Origin: Saururus chinensis
Lineage: Eukaryota > Streptophyta > Magnoliopsida > Piperales > Saururaceae
DNA: 64,000 bases
Assembly (NCBI GenBank): GCA_035235625.1
Contig: CP141140.1
Span: forward strand, 10,374,685-10,438,684
Direction of reading: 5' to 3'
Under the pieces are notes generated by a model. The model saw nothing but the letters and a program-made list of their open reading frames with translations, had not been told where the DNA came from and made no database searches. A program made the translations under genes and the position numbers. This document shows positions 36,716-49,000 of the stretch, one piece after another. Position 1 is the stretch's first letter, and every line of letters begins with the position of its first letter.

Positions 36716-37731
36716 GTTGCTAACGAGTTGAGCCATCTTGATGAGCTGAACTGGTTCGACTCAAATTTAGCTCGACTCGATGTGGGCTTGACTCAAGCTT
36801 AGTATAAGACAAATAAACTCAATTTGAAACATGATCAATTCGAATCAAGATCGACTCAAGGCTCAACTTGAACTCAACTTGATTTCTTATACATCACTTC
36901 TTACATATTCTACCCATATTATATAAATTTCTTAACTTTCACCTTTCATGTACTCATAATATTCTATGTTATTTTATAAAAATATATAAACTATATATAC
37001 ATTAATGCATGATATATAATACCCATATTATGCTATTGTCTTTCAAGCAAATATAAATCCTACTACTAATGAAATTGAGATTGTAGGTACAATAATTTTT
37101 GTTATTCCTATTCTACTCTTATTCCTATATAATAATTTTAAATTTTTAAATACTACATTTAATCATCTTAGTCATCTTAATCCAAATAAATATAAATATG
37201 TAATTCTACTTGCATAATAAACATTCTCAATTCAACCAATCATATTGGTTTAGAATTGGAGATCTAGTAAACCCTATCTAGATTTTGCCTACAAATATAT
37301 CTGGTGAATCAACTCTAGTTTTTTAACTACTAATTTAATTTTTTACACCCTTTTTGTTTACAAATATATCCATTGAACCAAAGTCTAGATTGATCTTATT
37401 TTAACCCTAGATTTTGAAGAGATGCTTACAACTTTAATAGAGTAGAATCATGGTTGTTATAATATGTTTATTTTTGTAATGTTGATGTGATTCTCCATAT
37501 TAATATGTTTTTCTATGGGGAAATGTATTCAAGTTGTAAATGGGATTCGAACCCACTTTAAATGTAGGTTCGAAATTCTATATAATATTTTCGAGCTTGA
37601 GCTTAAGTTGAGTTTTAAGTTCCTTAGCCAAGCCAAGCCCGAGTTGAGAGTGCATGTGTTCGATCAAGCTTGAGCCTAGTTTTCATAAATCAAGCTCAAG
37701 TAAAAAACAAAACTCGGTTTGACTTGTTAGC
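36716..37731. mobile_element. Probable non-autonomous DNA element, ~1.0 kb
   Basis: The left end TTGCTAACGAGTTGAGCC and the right end GACTTGTTAGCACC are imperfect inverted repeats. Both subterminal regions are dense in GAGCTTGAGC / ACTCAAGCTC-type words, and the interior is AT-rich and non-coding. No certain target duplication was seen, so limits and superfamily remain open. Confidence 0.45.
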
Positions 37732-39800
37732 ACCCATATCCGTTGTTCACTGGCTTGACTAGGGATTTTTGGTAGTTTTGATATTTGGAATTCTAGGTAA
37801 CATGTAACATGTAACAAGCAACAAGTAACAAATTTTCTTAGTTACACTGATTTTATTGTTTTGTGACAATTTTTTTTTTTATTTACACTCGGATGGTTGT
37901 GTAAGGTTTTGGATTATGTTTCTGATATTCATTTACACTTGGGTTAGGTAAGGACTGAATGTTGAAGCATGTGTTAGGGTGTTAGTGCAAGTCTTTCAAG
38001 TGTATACTCACCCTTGTTGTGATTATGCTAAAATGTCTACTTAAGCTAGTATGGGGATAAGTGAGTATATGTTTAATTTTAAGTGATACTTTGATAATTT
38101 CTTCATAATTAATTCATGTTTTTAGTATATGATCATGTTAAAGTAAAAATACTTATATATGCTAAATTAATTAAGTATGAACCATGTTCTATGTGTTTTA
38201 GCTTAATTGTTGAGATTACTATGTATGCGTAACCCTAGTATGATGCTCTACTTGTCGTAAAGAAATATTTCAATTATTTCTTTGTGTTTACACTATGACA
38301 TCAGTATCTTGCGACCATGAGAGAATACGTATATTTACACGTCATTTTAATTATAAGAACCATTTTTCATATGTTTTAGCTAAACTATGAACATGACCAT
38401 GTATGCATATTTTCAGTCATGGTTACATGACATTCTTTGTCACAAGTAGACTATGTTTAATGCATATTATAACTGATTAGAGTAGGTTTACCTATGTTTA
38501 CATCTATTAAGTATTGCTCACATACATATTGCATACATCATTAAAAATAATTTGTTAAGTCATAATTAACCGTGATTAACCGTTTGGGTGTCGTAGTTTT
38601 CTAGATTCGTCATATCAGAGATTAACCGCAAGTTTTACATCCCTTGAGGGTGGCTCCTTCAGTCCTATGGGCCAGTTTTGCAACTCCTTGAGGGCGTGTT
38701 TCCTCCTCGGGTGAGAAGAACGACATACTATAATGAGTTAAATTAATAAAACTTTATGAACTTGAGAATCCAGGTTAGTTTGTCCATGTGCACTGGCTTA
38801 CAAAGGGTAATTTTCTAGTTTGGATTTACCCACTCTCAAGTCTTCCTTTTTTGGAATTCGGACTTCGTTTTTAAAATTTCTAAGGCGAGTAGGTCTACTC
38901 CGGTTTCTGCCAAGGTGAGCTAGATTGTTTTCTCTATTGTGAGACATCCATCATTGTATTTATGCGTGTGTACGGATTACAACGCTCATTGATATAGGTT
39001 GTATAAGGACAATGATGCATATATTTACACATGATGCATATGGAATGATTACATTTGATTATGAAAGATGGATGTGGTTTGATGCATTTGATTATGCAGG
39101 ATGAATATAAATGATATTCTTATTCATGCAAGATGTCAATGAACCATGAGAATTGAATATATGCACAAGTTGTGAATATGTGTTTATGAATTACAATAGA
39201 CTATGATGCACATGTGTATATGTAATGCATAATTGGGATAGTTTCTATTAATTAAATGCATGTGGTGTTAACATGAGTTTATATTTTGATTTAAACCCTT
39301 ACTGAGCTAATTTCACCCCTCTTTTATTTGTAGTTTTGTTTTAGGGTTGTATGTTGTATTATGCAGGTACTCCGGATATATTATATGTCGAGCTTGAGGA
39401 TGGGTATGCACCACGAGAGGGGGCTAGATGCTTAGGTTATTTTATACTTATGTTAATGTTAAACATGACTATTTTTTAATACTTTGGGTAACCTTGTGAG
39501 GGCTTAGACTTATGGTGGCATGTGTTGCCTCTAGACTTGATATAGACTTAGGGCTTATGACTATTTACCTTTTGAGTTGATGTGGCTATGATTATGACTA
39601 AGTGAAACTTAATTAATCACTTTTTTCTTCTTTTATTTATTTTTGCACAAAGGTCACGTGTTGTATACTTTGATAAGGACCCTCTTAGGTTATTCTTCCA
39701 CTTCATCGCGCCTTGTCTCACTACCCTAGATTGAGTTCATGTAAGGGGGTGTAGAGGAGCATGACATATTCTGCCTCTATGTACCATGCTAAAACCTTGA

Positions 39801-41255
39801 TTGGTGACAGAACTTGGTCGGGATAAATGCACTTTTGGCTATAAGGGTCGAGGCCAAGCCAAAATAAATGTTCCCAATTTTGTGGCACATTGCCTCTTCT
39901 TTTTTTTCAACCATGTTGCTCAATTGCTTTCCTCCTCCATATGTTGCCTCGCCTCACACCACCACACCCCCATCAAGATTAAGCTAAGAACCAAGAGGAA
40001 TCATAAAGAGGGCTATCACAAAAGGGGCATACACTTTTTTTAGGCAATGTAGGTTTCTTTCGATACAAAACCTCTTTATGCTTAGTAAAATTAATTATTT
40101 TGAAACTTTAAAAAAATTATATTGGTGATTTTTTTGAACAATTGTAATTTAAAAAAAAGTTAAAATATATTCAATCTTAAAATTCTCTAAAATTCACTTG
40201 CAAGAAAACTATTTAACATCTCATAATCATCGACATGCAACCGATGTATCGGTGGTAGCGTTGAGGACTAGTGCAAAAGAATAAATAAATTACCATTCTT
40301 GCATTAAATCAGGTTTCCCCCATAAATAATTTGTAAATTCAAACAAAGCATATTCAAGTCATAGTACCTTTATTGGATGTAATTTTGTACAAAACTCCAC
40401 AAAATCAGATTAAAAATTAGAATAAAATACATCAATATAATATCAGGATTCCAATATAATGATTAACACTAACTCTATTGTCATGCTTATCATGATTCTA
40501 TGGGATTTTGAGTACAATCAATTCAAAGTTCAGCATCCGACCTATTCTCATGCATTAATTGTCGATCTTGCAGAATTTGTTCCCTCATTTGTTTCCTCTT
40601 CTAGTCCTTAGCCACTCTCAACTTCCCCCTTCTTGATTACAATCAATTTTGTAGAAATGGAAGTCGTAAGGCGTCAAGAATATTTATACAAGAGAAGAAA
40701 CCAACTTTTGGGACATAATCATGAGTCTCAGATGATTTCTACTTTTCTTGACTTAACTACACTGATCATCTTCTCATCAATGGATTTACCAATGAAAATC
40801 GAAACATTGTCAACTTACAATACGCTCGTGTTTGTTGACTTACCCACAAACGTACTGTCGATGGCATCAACAGTCCTTCCCAACCAAAAATAAATTCTTC
40901 TATGAACCAAACATATTAAGATAAAAAATTACCTTAATAAAATATATCACGCTAAGTCTAAGGCCATAGCCTAGAAATAGGTTGGCAGTCTGAGGCTAAG
41001 GCCCAACTTTAGCCCGCCCCAGTTTCAGCCTTAGTCACAGTAGCAAGGGTTGGCAACCGTGCATATATTCTTCATTATATTAAATGTAAAACTATGACCA
41101 TATGTGAACGGACCCTTACATGACGGTAGCACTAGCAATAGACCATAGAGTGTTTTGGCCGAATACCATAGAAATAACTAATAAAAGGGGGCTGGGGAGC
41201 TCGATACCCTCTTAACCTGATGGAATAGGTAGCAAGGCTTCTATGGAGTAGTTCC
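39801..41255. other. Intergenic DNA, nothing recognised
   Basis: Short open frames at 39801-40043 and 40633-40893 show no conserved motif. AT-rich repeat-like sequence leads up to the LTR element. Confidence 0.4.
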
Positions 41256-41267
41256 TACTATGCCATC

Positions 41268-42162
41268 TGTTAACCTCTTAACTTGCTCGATGGAAAAAGC
41301 CGGCGTCTACCCCCTTACATGGCAGCAGACAACCAAGTTTGCTACGCGACGGATAGCCTAGGCATCCCCTTAAGCATGGACAGATGCTGGGACAGCGCGA
41401 GAGATGTTCTGGATGAGCTACTTGTCTTACAGAGTAGGCTGAGTAGGAGTCCTTGCGTGGGCAGGACTCTAGCAACGAAGCTGGGCGCTACTTGGACTTA
41501 GGGGAGGACTCCTAAGGCGGACAAGATTCACTTTTGCAGGACTATTGCGTTCCTTGCGCGAGTAGGAGTCAAGGCAGCGGATTCCTAGGATGGATAGGAC
41601 TCACACAGGCAGGCTGGCTACATTCCTAGGACGGGAAGAAGTCGGGGTAGCTAGTTACCTTGGATGGACAGACTCTTGGAGGCGGCATGGCGCTGGACTT
41701 CTAGCGGAAGATGGACCCTTACAGGTTTCCTGATTTATGCTAGGGGCGGACTGGTTATGAGCTAAGAGTTGGTGAGGGTGAGGATTCTTGTATTGGGTTG
41801 GTTTTGTACTCCTAGTAGCACTAGGACGGCCAGCTTCATGTTGAGTCTATAAAAGGGGGAGAGCAGGGTGGCCATGGCTAATTGGAAACAGTTTTGCTCA
41901 TGCACAGCAAACCAGGGAGCTGAGAGGAAAGCTTGCAACATGGTGGACCAACCCTGCCCTCTCCCTACCTTATATTTCAGCGAACAGAAATATAGCTTGG
42001 GCGGAGACCCTTGCACCAGAACGGACTTGTGCTATGTGGTGTTATTTTGCTTGTATTTCCCTTGTCCACACGAGTGGGAAGGAAGGAGAGTGGTTGTTGG
42101 TTGCGCGGTGTAGCCAAGCCATCACATGTGCGAACGCTAGGCAAAACTTCGCACCTGTGACA
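41268..42162 (+). repeat. 5' LTR (5'-truncated or rearranged)
   Basis: It aligns closely with 43856-44750 from CTTAACTTGCTSGATRGAAA to the terminal ACA. It has a TATA box at 41848-41856. The first ~215 bases found in the 3' LTR are missing or too diverged here. Confidence 0.85.
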
Positions 42163-42353
42163 GTTGTTCCATTGCTAGGATACCAAAGGAGGTGAAAGCT
42201 CTGTACAGTCTTTGCGAAGGCATTGGCTAAAGGTTGCTGAGTCGTTGGGATACACAGAAGAGGCAAAATCTTTGACGGGTTGTTGCTGGACCGATTGGAG
42301 ATCTTTGCTGCATGCACCTCTTACCCTAACGAGTTGCTAGAAAATGTGGAGCT

Positions 42354-43572
42354 TTGATGGTAGGCTCGATGCTGACTTGTATTATTGAGCTCCAGTCAAA
42401 GGTGGATGCAATGGCCATAGCAAATGGGATGTGGGCTGAAGTCCAAACCTCTTTGTGCAACATCAACGTGTGTTTGGCCTCTTCGACCTGCGAGTGTCCC
42501 TGCTTGAAGTCGCACCACACCTTAACAAGTCTCAGGAAGAAGGTAGTCCGGCTGAAGGGGCAGCACGCCTCACCACATTAGTGGCTGATGGGGCTGCGAC
42601 GACGAACTATCTCAAGCAGCGAGTGCAACAGGTTGAGGAGGCAGCGGCAACGAAGGTTAGCGATCTAGCGGATGAAGTGGCAGTACTGAAGTGGGGAGTC
42701 ATCAACACTCCATCATGGGATGGGGACGAGTCCCCATCTCAGCAGGTTGCGAAGAAGACAAAGGTCCCTGAACCGAAGGCGTATGTTGGGATGCGAGGTG
42801 CCAAGGAGATCGAGAACTTCCATTGGGATTTGGAAAGCTACTTCATGCTAGTCCATACCCAAGAGGGGGAGAAGGTTACTGTGGTAGCAATGTACTTTGA
42901 AGGGGATGCAAAGCTGTGGTGACAGACACGGTTGGAGGATGATGCAACTGTAGGTCGGCCAAAGATAGAGAGACGTGGGATACGTTCAAGAGGGAGTTGC
43001 AGGTACAGTTCCTTCCCAAAAACGTGTCTTGGATGGCTCGAGAGGCGTTGAGGAACCTTAGGCATACGGGGGTAGTCCGAGACTACATTAAGGAGTTTCA
43101 GTCACTGATATTGGGCGTGACGAACATGACAGAGGATGACAAGCTATTCTACTTTGTGGCAGGCTTGCAAACATGGGCTCAGAACTAGCTGAGATGGAGG
43201 GAAGTGGAGGACCTTCCCGTAGTAATTACAACGGCTGATGGCTTGGCGGATTTCAAACAAACACCCGCTGAGCCAGCGAAGAAGAATAGGGAAGCGAAGT
43301 CATCCAATAAGGAGGGCAGTAAGGGTGGTAACGGTGGCAAAGGGAAGGGCAGTGAGCAGTCTGGCCAGCCTAACAGAGGTGGTAGCTGTTTCATATGCAA
43401 TGTGCCGCATCATGCCAAAGAATGTCCAAAACAGGAAAGGCTAAATGCACTTATCGCTGAAGAGGAGAAGGAGGAATCTGAGCACGAGGAGGTAGCCCGG
43501 ATGAGTCCCTTGCAGCAAATAGGATGTGTTCAGTTGTTGTCCCCGCTTGAGGGGGTAACTTCGAATCATTGA
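42354..43572 (+). pseudogene. Degenerate gag of the LTR element
   Basis: The reading frame resembles Ty3-type plant Gag: a coiled-coil-like stretch (QQVEEAAATKVSDLADEVAV), the retrotransposon-gag core (FHWDLESYF, KVTVVAMYFEGDAKLW, TFKRELQVQFLP, NLRHTGVVRDYIKEFQSLIL, MTEDDKLFYFVAGLQTWAQ), a Lys/Gly/Ser-rich linker, and a zinc knuckle CFICNVPHHAKEC (C-x2-C-x3-H-x4-C) near 43386-43424. The frame is broken: a frameshift early (about 42455-42500), a stop directly after GDAKLW (42919-42921), a frameshift near 42985, and a stop after TWAQN (near 43186). No pol follows. It is clearly inactive as a protein gene. Confidence 0.85.
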
Positions 43573-43639
43573 GGATTCGAATGAAGGAGGGGAGCGGACT
43601 CCCCAAGCCTTGGCTGATCAAAGCAGCTAAGGGGTGGAC

Positions 43640-44750
43640 TGATACGGAGGTTCACTGGATGCTGGGTAGCGGGTGTTGCCCAAACCTAGCCAAAGGATGA
43701 CTTAGGCTTGGCGGAAGATGGCTTGGCCGTGGTGTGATGGGAAGTGTTGGATACTTGCTTGATGGGTTCAGCGAGGCGGATGGTTTCAGAGCTTCAATTA
43801 ATGCACCTTGGAAGTTAGGGCTTCGATGAGGGCGTTGAAGAATCAAGTGGGGGAGGCCTATTAGCCCCTTAACTTGCTGGATAGAAAAAGGGGGCTGCCA
43901 CCCCCTTACTTGGCAATGGACAACCAAGTTTGCTAGGTGATAGACAGCCTAAGCAGCCCCTTAGGCACGGACGGATGCTGGGACAGTGTGGGAGATGTTC
44001 TGGATGAGCTACTCGCCTTGCAAAGTAAGCTGAGTAGGAGTCCTTGCGTGGGCGAGACTCTAGCAACGAAGCTAGGCGCTACTTGGACTTAGGGAAGGAC
44101 TCCTAAGGCAGACAAGATTCACTTCTGCAGGACTGTTATGTTCCTTGCGCAAGTAGGAGTCAAGGCAGCGGATTCCTAGGATGGATAGGACTCACGCAGG
44201 CAGGTTGGCTACATTCCTAGGACGGGAAGAAGTCGGGGTAGCTAGTTTCCTTGGATGGACAGACTCTTGGAGGTAGCATGGCGCTGGACTTCTAGCGGAA
44301 GGCAAGACCCTTACAGGTTTCCTGATTTATGCTAAGGGCGGACTGGTTATGAGCTGAAAGTTGGTGAAGGTGAGGACTCTTGTATTGAGTTGGTTTTGTA
44401 CTCCTAGTAGCACTAGGATGGCCAGCTTCATGTTGAGTCTATAAAAGGGGGAAAGCAGGGTGGCCATGGCTAATTGGAAACAGCTCATGCACAGCAAACC
44501 AGGGAGCTGAGAGGAAAGCTTGCAGCCTGGTAGACCAGCCCTTGCTCTCTTCCTACCTTGTATTTTAACGGACAGAAATATAACTTAGGCGAAGACCCTT
44601 GCACCAAGATGGACTTGTGTTATGTTGTGTTGTTTTACTTGTGTTTTCCTTACGCACACAAGTAGGAAAGGAAGAGAATAACTGCTAGTTGTGCAATATA
44701 ACCAGGCCAGCACATATACAAACACTAGGTAAAGCTTCATGCCCGTAACA
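43640..44750 (+). repeat. 3' LTR
   Basis: It starts TGATACGG immediately after a purine-rich AAGGGGTGGAC tract that may be the polypurine tract, and ends CCCGTAACA; TGATACGG and CCGTAACA are inverted with one mismatch. A TATA box is at 44440-44447. The homology to the 5' LTR covers from about 43856 to the end. Confidence 0.75.
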
Positions 44751-45404
44751 CTATCCATGGTGGCCATCATGTTCCAAATAAAATCACTCCTATCTCCATT
44801 AATTTAGTTGGTAACACAAAATTAGTACTGCATCCTACTTCCAAGACGAGTAATATCATTAAACCAGGATCATCACGTCAAGAAAACTCCTAATCACTTC
44901 GCCTGCATAAAACAATGATGTACCTCACCTTGACCAACACTCATACAATTATAGCTATAAACTACATCACTACAGCCACTTTGTCCCCGCTTATTTCTTC
45001 TTTTCTCCTCCCTTCCCACCAGCCTCACCACTTTTTTCTCCTTAAGTCCCCAACTTCATCTCCACATCCATCTTCCACGCTTCCGACTGACTCCCAAACC
45101 CATCTCTATCCTCTAAAACTTCGGCTGTAGACGGGGCTTTTACAGCTGGTACAGAACGTCATAGCAACAGCACGCATGAAACTTGATCCCTCTTGGCTCA
45201 TTTTCAATCCACTCCAACTACACCTCTTGATAAGATAGCACACAATTACTGTTGAGTCTGGACGCCATGGACTTCACTTGCACAGTGGACTAACAGGAAT
45301 CTGCTCGGATGTTCCTCAAATTCTTAACCAGGCTTCATTTCTATAAAGAATAAGTAACAAATGGCAATGGCGTAAATGCTCATCACATGTTTGCAACTTC
45401 GTTA
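44751..45404. other. Intergenic DNA, nothing recognised
   Basis: Unique-looking AT-rich sequence with a C/T-rich patch at 44985-45110 and no conserved frame. Confidence 0.4.
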
Positions 45405-45975
45405 CACCAGTACGGGATGAAAACCTCATAAATTTTCTCTTTTTTTTCGCAAGACTACCTCATATTTTGGTGCAGCATGCAGCTGTTGGTGCATTCGTTC
45501 ATAGTACAATTTGTGTTCTTGGCTTCTCCATATCAATAGTTTGGCAGAGGCTTTATTAAACTAATAACAATGCCTTCAATATATAAACGTTACAGTTACA
45601 GGATACACCAGTACAACGAAGGGATGAAAACCTCATAAATTTTTCTTTTTTGCAAGACCACCTCATATTTTGGTGCAGCATGCAGCTGTTGGAGCATATG
45701 TTCACAGTACAATTTGTGTTCTTGGTTTCTCCATATCAATAGTTTGGCAGAGGCTTTATCAAACTAGTAACAATACATTCAATGTATAAAAGTTACAGTG
45801 AAAGGATAATTTAAGTCATGATTACATACAAGAAACTACAACCACGAAAGCATCCATGTGTTCTTGTTTTTTCGCATATCAATAGTCTGGCAGAGGCTTT
45901 ATTAAACCAGTAACATAACATTCAACATATAAAATTAATAAAAAGTTATAGCGAAAGGATGCTTTCAGACACGTT
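45405..45975. repeat. Tandem duplication (~202-bp unit, 2.5 copies) next to the OTLD1 3' end
   Basis: Copies start near 45405 and 45607, with a partial third near 45850-45970. Shared words are GGGATGAAAACCTCATAAAT, CATATTTTGGTGCAGCATGC, CATATCAATAGTYTGGCAGA and GGCTTTATYAAACYAGTAAC. The block lies 60-630 bp beyond the OTLD1 stop on the transcribed side and could reach into its 3' UTR. Confidence 0.85.
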
Positions 45976-46032
45976 CATGGACAAAAAATTACAACCATGA
46001 TTACATCCATCTTCACATACCTATCATCATCG

Positions 46033-49000
46033 CTACTCAGTTGCCTTTCCTTTGTGCCGCCGGTTCAAGCTACCTGCACGCATAGGGCTTCCATCTCCCA
46101 TCTCCAACAAGTAGCACAGCATGGAATCGACATCATCTCCAAATATGCTGTAGGCCTCCATCACTTGAAGGTAGCTAAAACCCATAGAAAGAACCATCTG
46201 CATACTGCTGCTCAGAACCATTTCTCTAGTGGTCTTATCTTCATCCAGCTTGGATCCACCTTCCCATTGCCCTAAGCCATTAATCAGTTCTCAAATAAGC
46301 ACGGTGTTCCAAAACAAAAAATCAATGAACTTTAAAAAACCCACACCCAAGTTGGGTTATGCATGTGATCCAACCAAAGAGTTGCTTTCAAATTGCCGAC
46401 CCATGGAATTGAATTTCCAAAAATTTCCAGGGGCGGTGGAGTCTTGTAATATTTTTTCTTTTTCAATACAAAGAAAGTAAATTGTCAAAAGGACACTTCA
46501 AACTCAGTCAACTTAAGGGAGTCTGAAGAGTCAGGACTCCAGTAAGCACAAATACTGAACAACTTCCAAAAAAAATACTAGAAATTTAGGGGCTGTTTGG
46601 GTGCTGGATTTTTAAGGAACAGAAGTGAAATTTTTTGGAATTAATTAAAAAAATTCACAGCCTAATGTGAATTACAGTTAGTAAGGAAATTTTTTAGAAT
46701 AAATTTGGATGTTGTATCAAACCCAATGTTAAAACTTTAAACTAATATTACTCTTTCCCGAACTTAGATATGCACATTCTATGTACTATTATGCTCCTAA
46801 ATTCAAACCCTACCAAACAAGATCCCAGAAGGGTGAACTTTTAAAGTGAGCCCACCTATTATGACACGCTTCTTGAGGTTCAAATTGATATGAAAAGTAA
46901 TCATTGAAAAATAACAGAAACTATAATTTCAAAATGGGGGCAGGGAACCGGAATCTCAACAGAATCACCTCATGAGGTACTTTAGTGATTCCAACCGATT
47001 CCGGCTCAAAACAGCTTAGAATCAACTTTCATGCCCACCTTCTACACATAAATATGATTCCGATAACATGGGCCAGAATTAGGGCAGAATCAATGAAATC
47101 TTACCAAAATTCCATATCCAAACAGCCCCCTAGTCATTTACCATTGAAATAAGTTAAATATTAGAGGGAACTTACTTCCTCCAGATGATGACGGTTCAGC
47201 TCCAGAAGTAGATGATCCACTAAATCCATGATGTTGCTTAAACTTACTATCTGCAAGATATTCAGCCCGCGATGTTTCCATGACCATCCGTTCAATTTCC
47301 TTCTCAGTGAGCTCCAAGTCTGAATAGAAGCGCCCCTCAGCTAAAAGTGCCTGCGGTTACAGATGCTGATATTTTTAGATTGCGGTCAAAGAATATCATA
47401 AGGCTAAGAAGACAGCTATCAGAGAAAAAAAATACAATTCACCAGTTTAGTTAACCCAACAGATAGGTAAAAAAAGTAATAAATGATAACATAGTAGTAA
47501 CCAAGTACATGACTTTCCATGAATCCAAATATTTGCCATAACAGTTCCAAAGATCAGATGTAGGAGGTCATTTGCCATAACAAGAAAGAATAGAGGGCTC
47601 AAAAGTCAAATAAAAGACAAAATAAACATATCGCCTCCAAATGCAGATATCATTAGACTGTCTTAAAATTTAAACGTGACCTCATATCTAATATAGAACA
47701 CAAGAACCCATATAGCTCAAGCCATACAGTTTAAGATATTTGTAATTTAAATTTTAAAGCTAAATCCGAAAAATAAATATATACTTCCAACATAAAACAT
47801 ATCCTAAAATGATATTTCCAGTTTGATTTAATGCAGAAGGAATAATTAAACTGGGAGTTTAATCCCAATAATGGCAGATATTGACAACTTACATTATCAA
47901 GTTGCTGGTCTTGTTGTGCTCTGATAGCAGCCTTCACTTGATGCTTGTCAATGTTTTTCTACGCAAAAGCATAATGATATTTAAGTGCATAGGAACAAGG
48001 AAGCATCAAACTTCCAATGGACAAAATCAAATCAGACAACTTTCAACAAGAGAAATCAACTGTGCATTAATCTATAGAGAGAAAATAGTTTCACCAAGAA
48101 AAACATGATCAAAATACAAAATAACAGCATTAAGATCCACAACTTAAATATTCTTTCCCATCATTTTTTGAAATTGCATCTAACACACATGATACCACAA
48201 CTAAATGAAGTTTTTCTCTGCTATTAAGTGCAATTAACACTCCTGATTATGTTCAGTCAATATCAGTGTTTTAAAAAAGCATTCTATGAGGCGCACCAAT
48301 GAGTAGATTTAAAAACGTCTTGGAACATTGGAGCTGAGGAGCAATACCAATGAGTAGATTTACACATTTTTTGAATCTACTTCTTTATATTATTTTTGTC
48401 TTTCTCTAGATTCTTAGCATTTTTCATTTTTTACACTTTTTACATATCAAAAATAGTGTATGTGATCCCCACTGTTTTAGGGGTGGAATCCCCAGAGGCT
48501 AATTTCATGCCTTTTAAATCTATCATGTAAACATAAAACTACATAGGATGTACACTCAAATAAGCACACAACACTTACTCCCTGAAGACTGCTAAATCCA
48601 AGCCCTGCACCTATGTTCAAACGGCGAGGATCAACAAGTGAATTGTAATGGTTGCCATGATGATAGCTCAGCCTTATAGGAGGTACATCTGTATTGTAGT
48701 TTCCTTGAAATATATTTATGGGCTCTGCACTCAAAAGGCACAAGTTAAAATTTTGACAACGAAAGGCATAACAGTGAAAGGCCAGTTACTTTGTTGGTGG
48801 CACCTGTGCTGTAAGAGTAAATATGAATAGGACGATTATACATCTCAGATAAAGCTTGAATTTCCACATTGTTCCCATAAACCTGTGTCAAATTTGAATG
48901 TCAAATGCCGAACACATTCCACTTCAACAGGCTCCTTAAATAAAAGTATAACTGAAGAGGAAAATAGAAGAATTCAATAATTTTCATAACCCTCCATCCA

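Larger units (their letters stand above)
34990..39800. other. LTR-like noncoding DNA of unknown family
   Basis: No protein-coding gene is found in nearly 5 kb. The texture (a stem-like stretch near 35270-35470 followed by T-rich sequence, and a GATTTAAACCCTTACTGAGC / TGCAGGTACTCCGG block at 39290-39380) resembles leader and LTR sequence of Ty3-type elements, but termini and target duplication could not be matched. A nested element at about 36716-37731 interrupts it. Confidence 0.35.
41260..44750 (+). mobile_element. Gag-only LTR retrotransposon (TR-GAG-like, Ty3 type), ~3.5 kb
   Basis: Two long direct repeats (about 41268-42162 and 43856-44750) enclose about 1.7 kb that encodes a decayed gag and nothing else. 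No protease, reverse transcriptase, RNase H or integrase motif is present, so mobility would require a partner element. Each repeat has the TATA box TATAAAAGGGGG and ends in CTGTGACA or CCCGTAACA. The upstream limit is unclear because the left repeat is shortened at its 5' side. The organisation corresponds to what has been called TR-GAG in plants. Confidence 0.85.
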
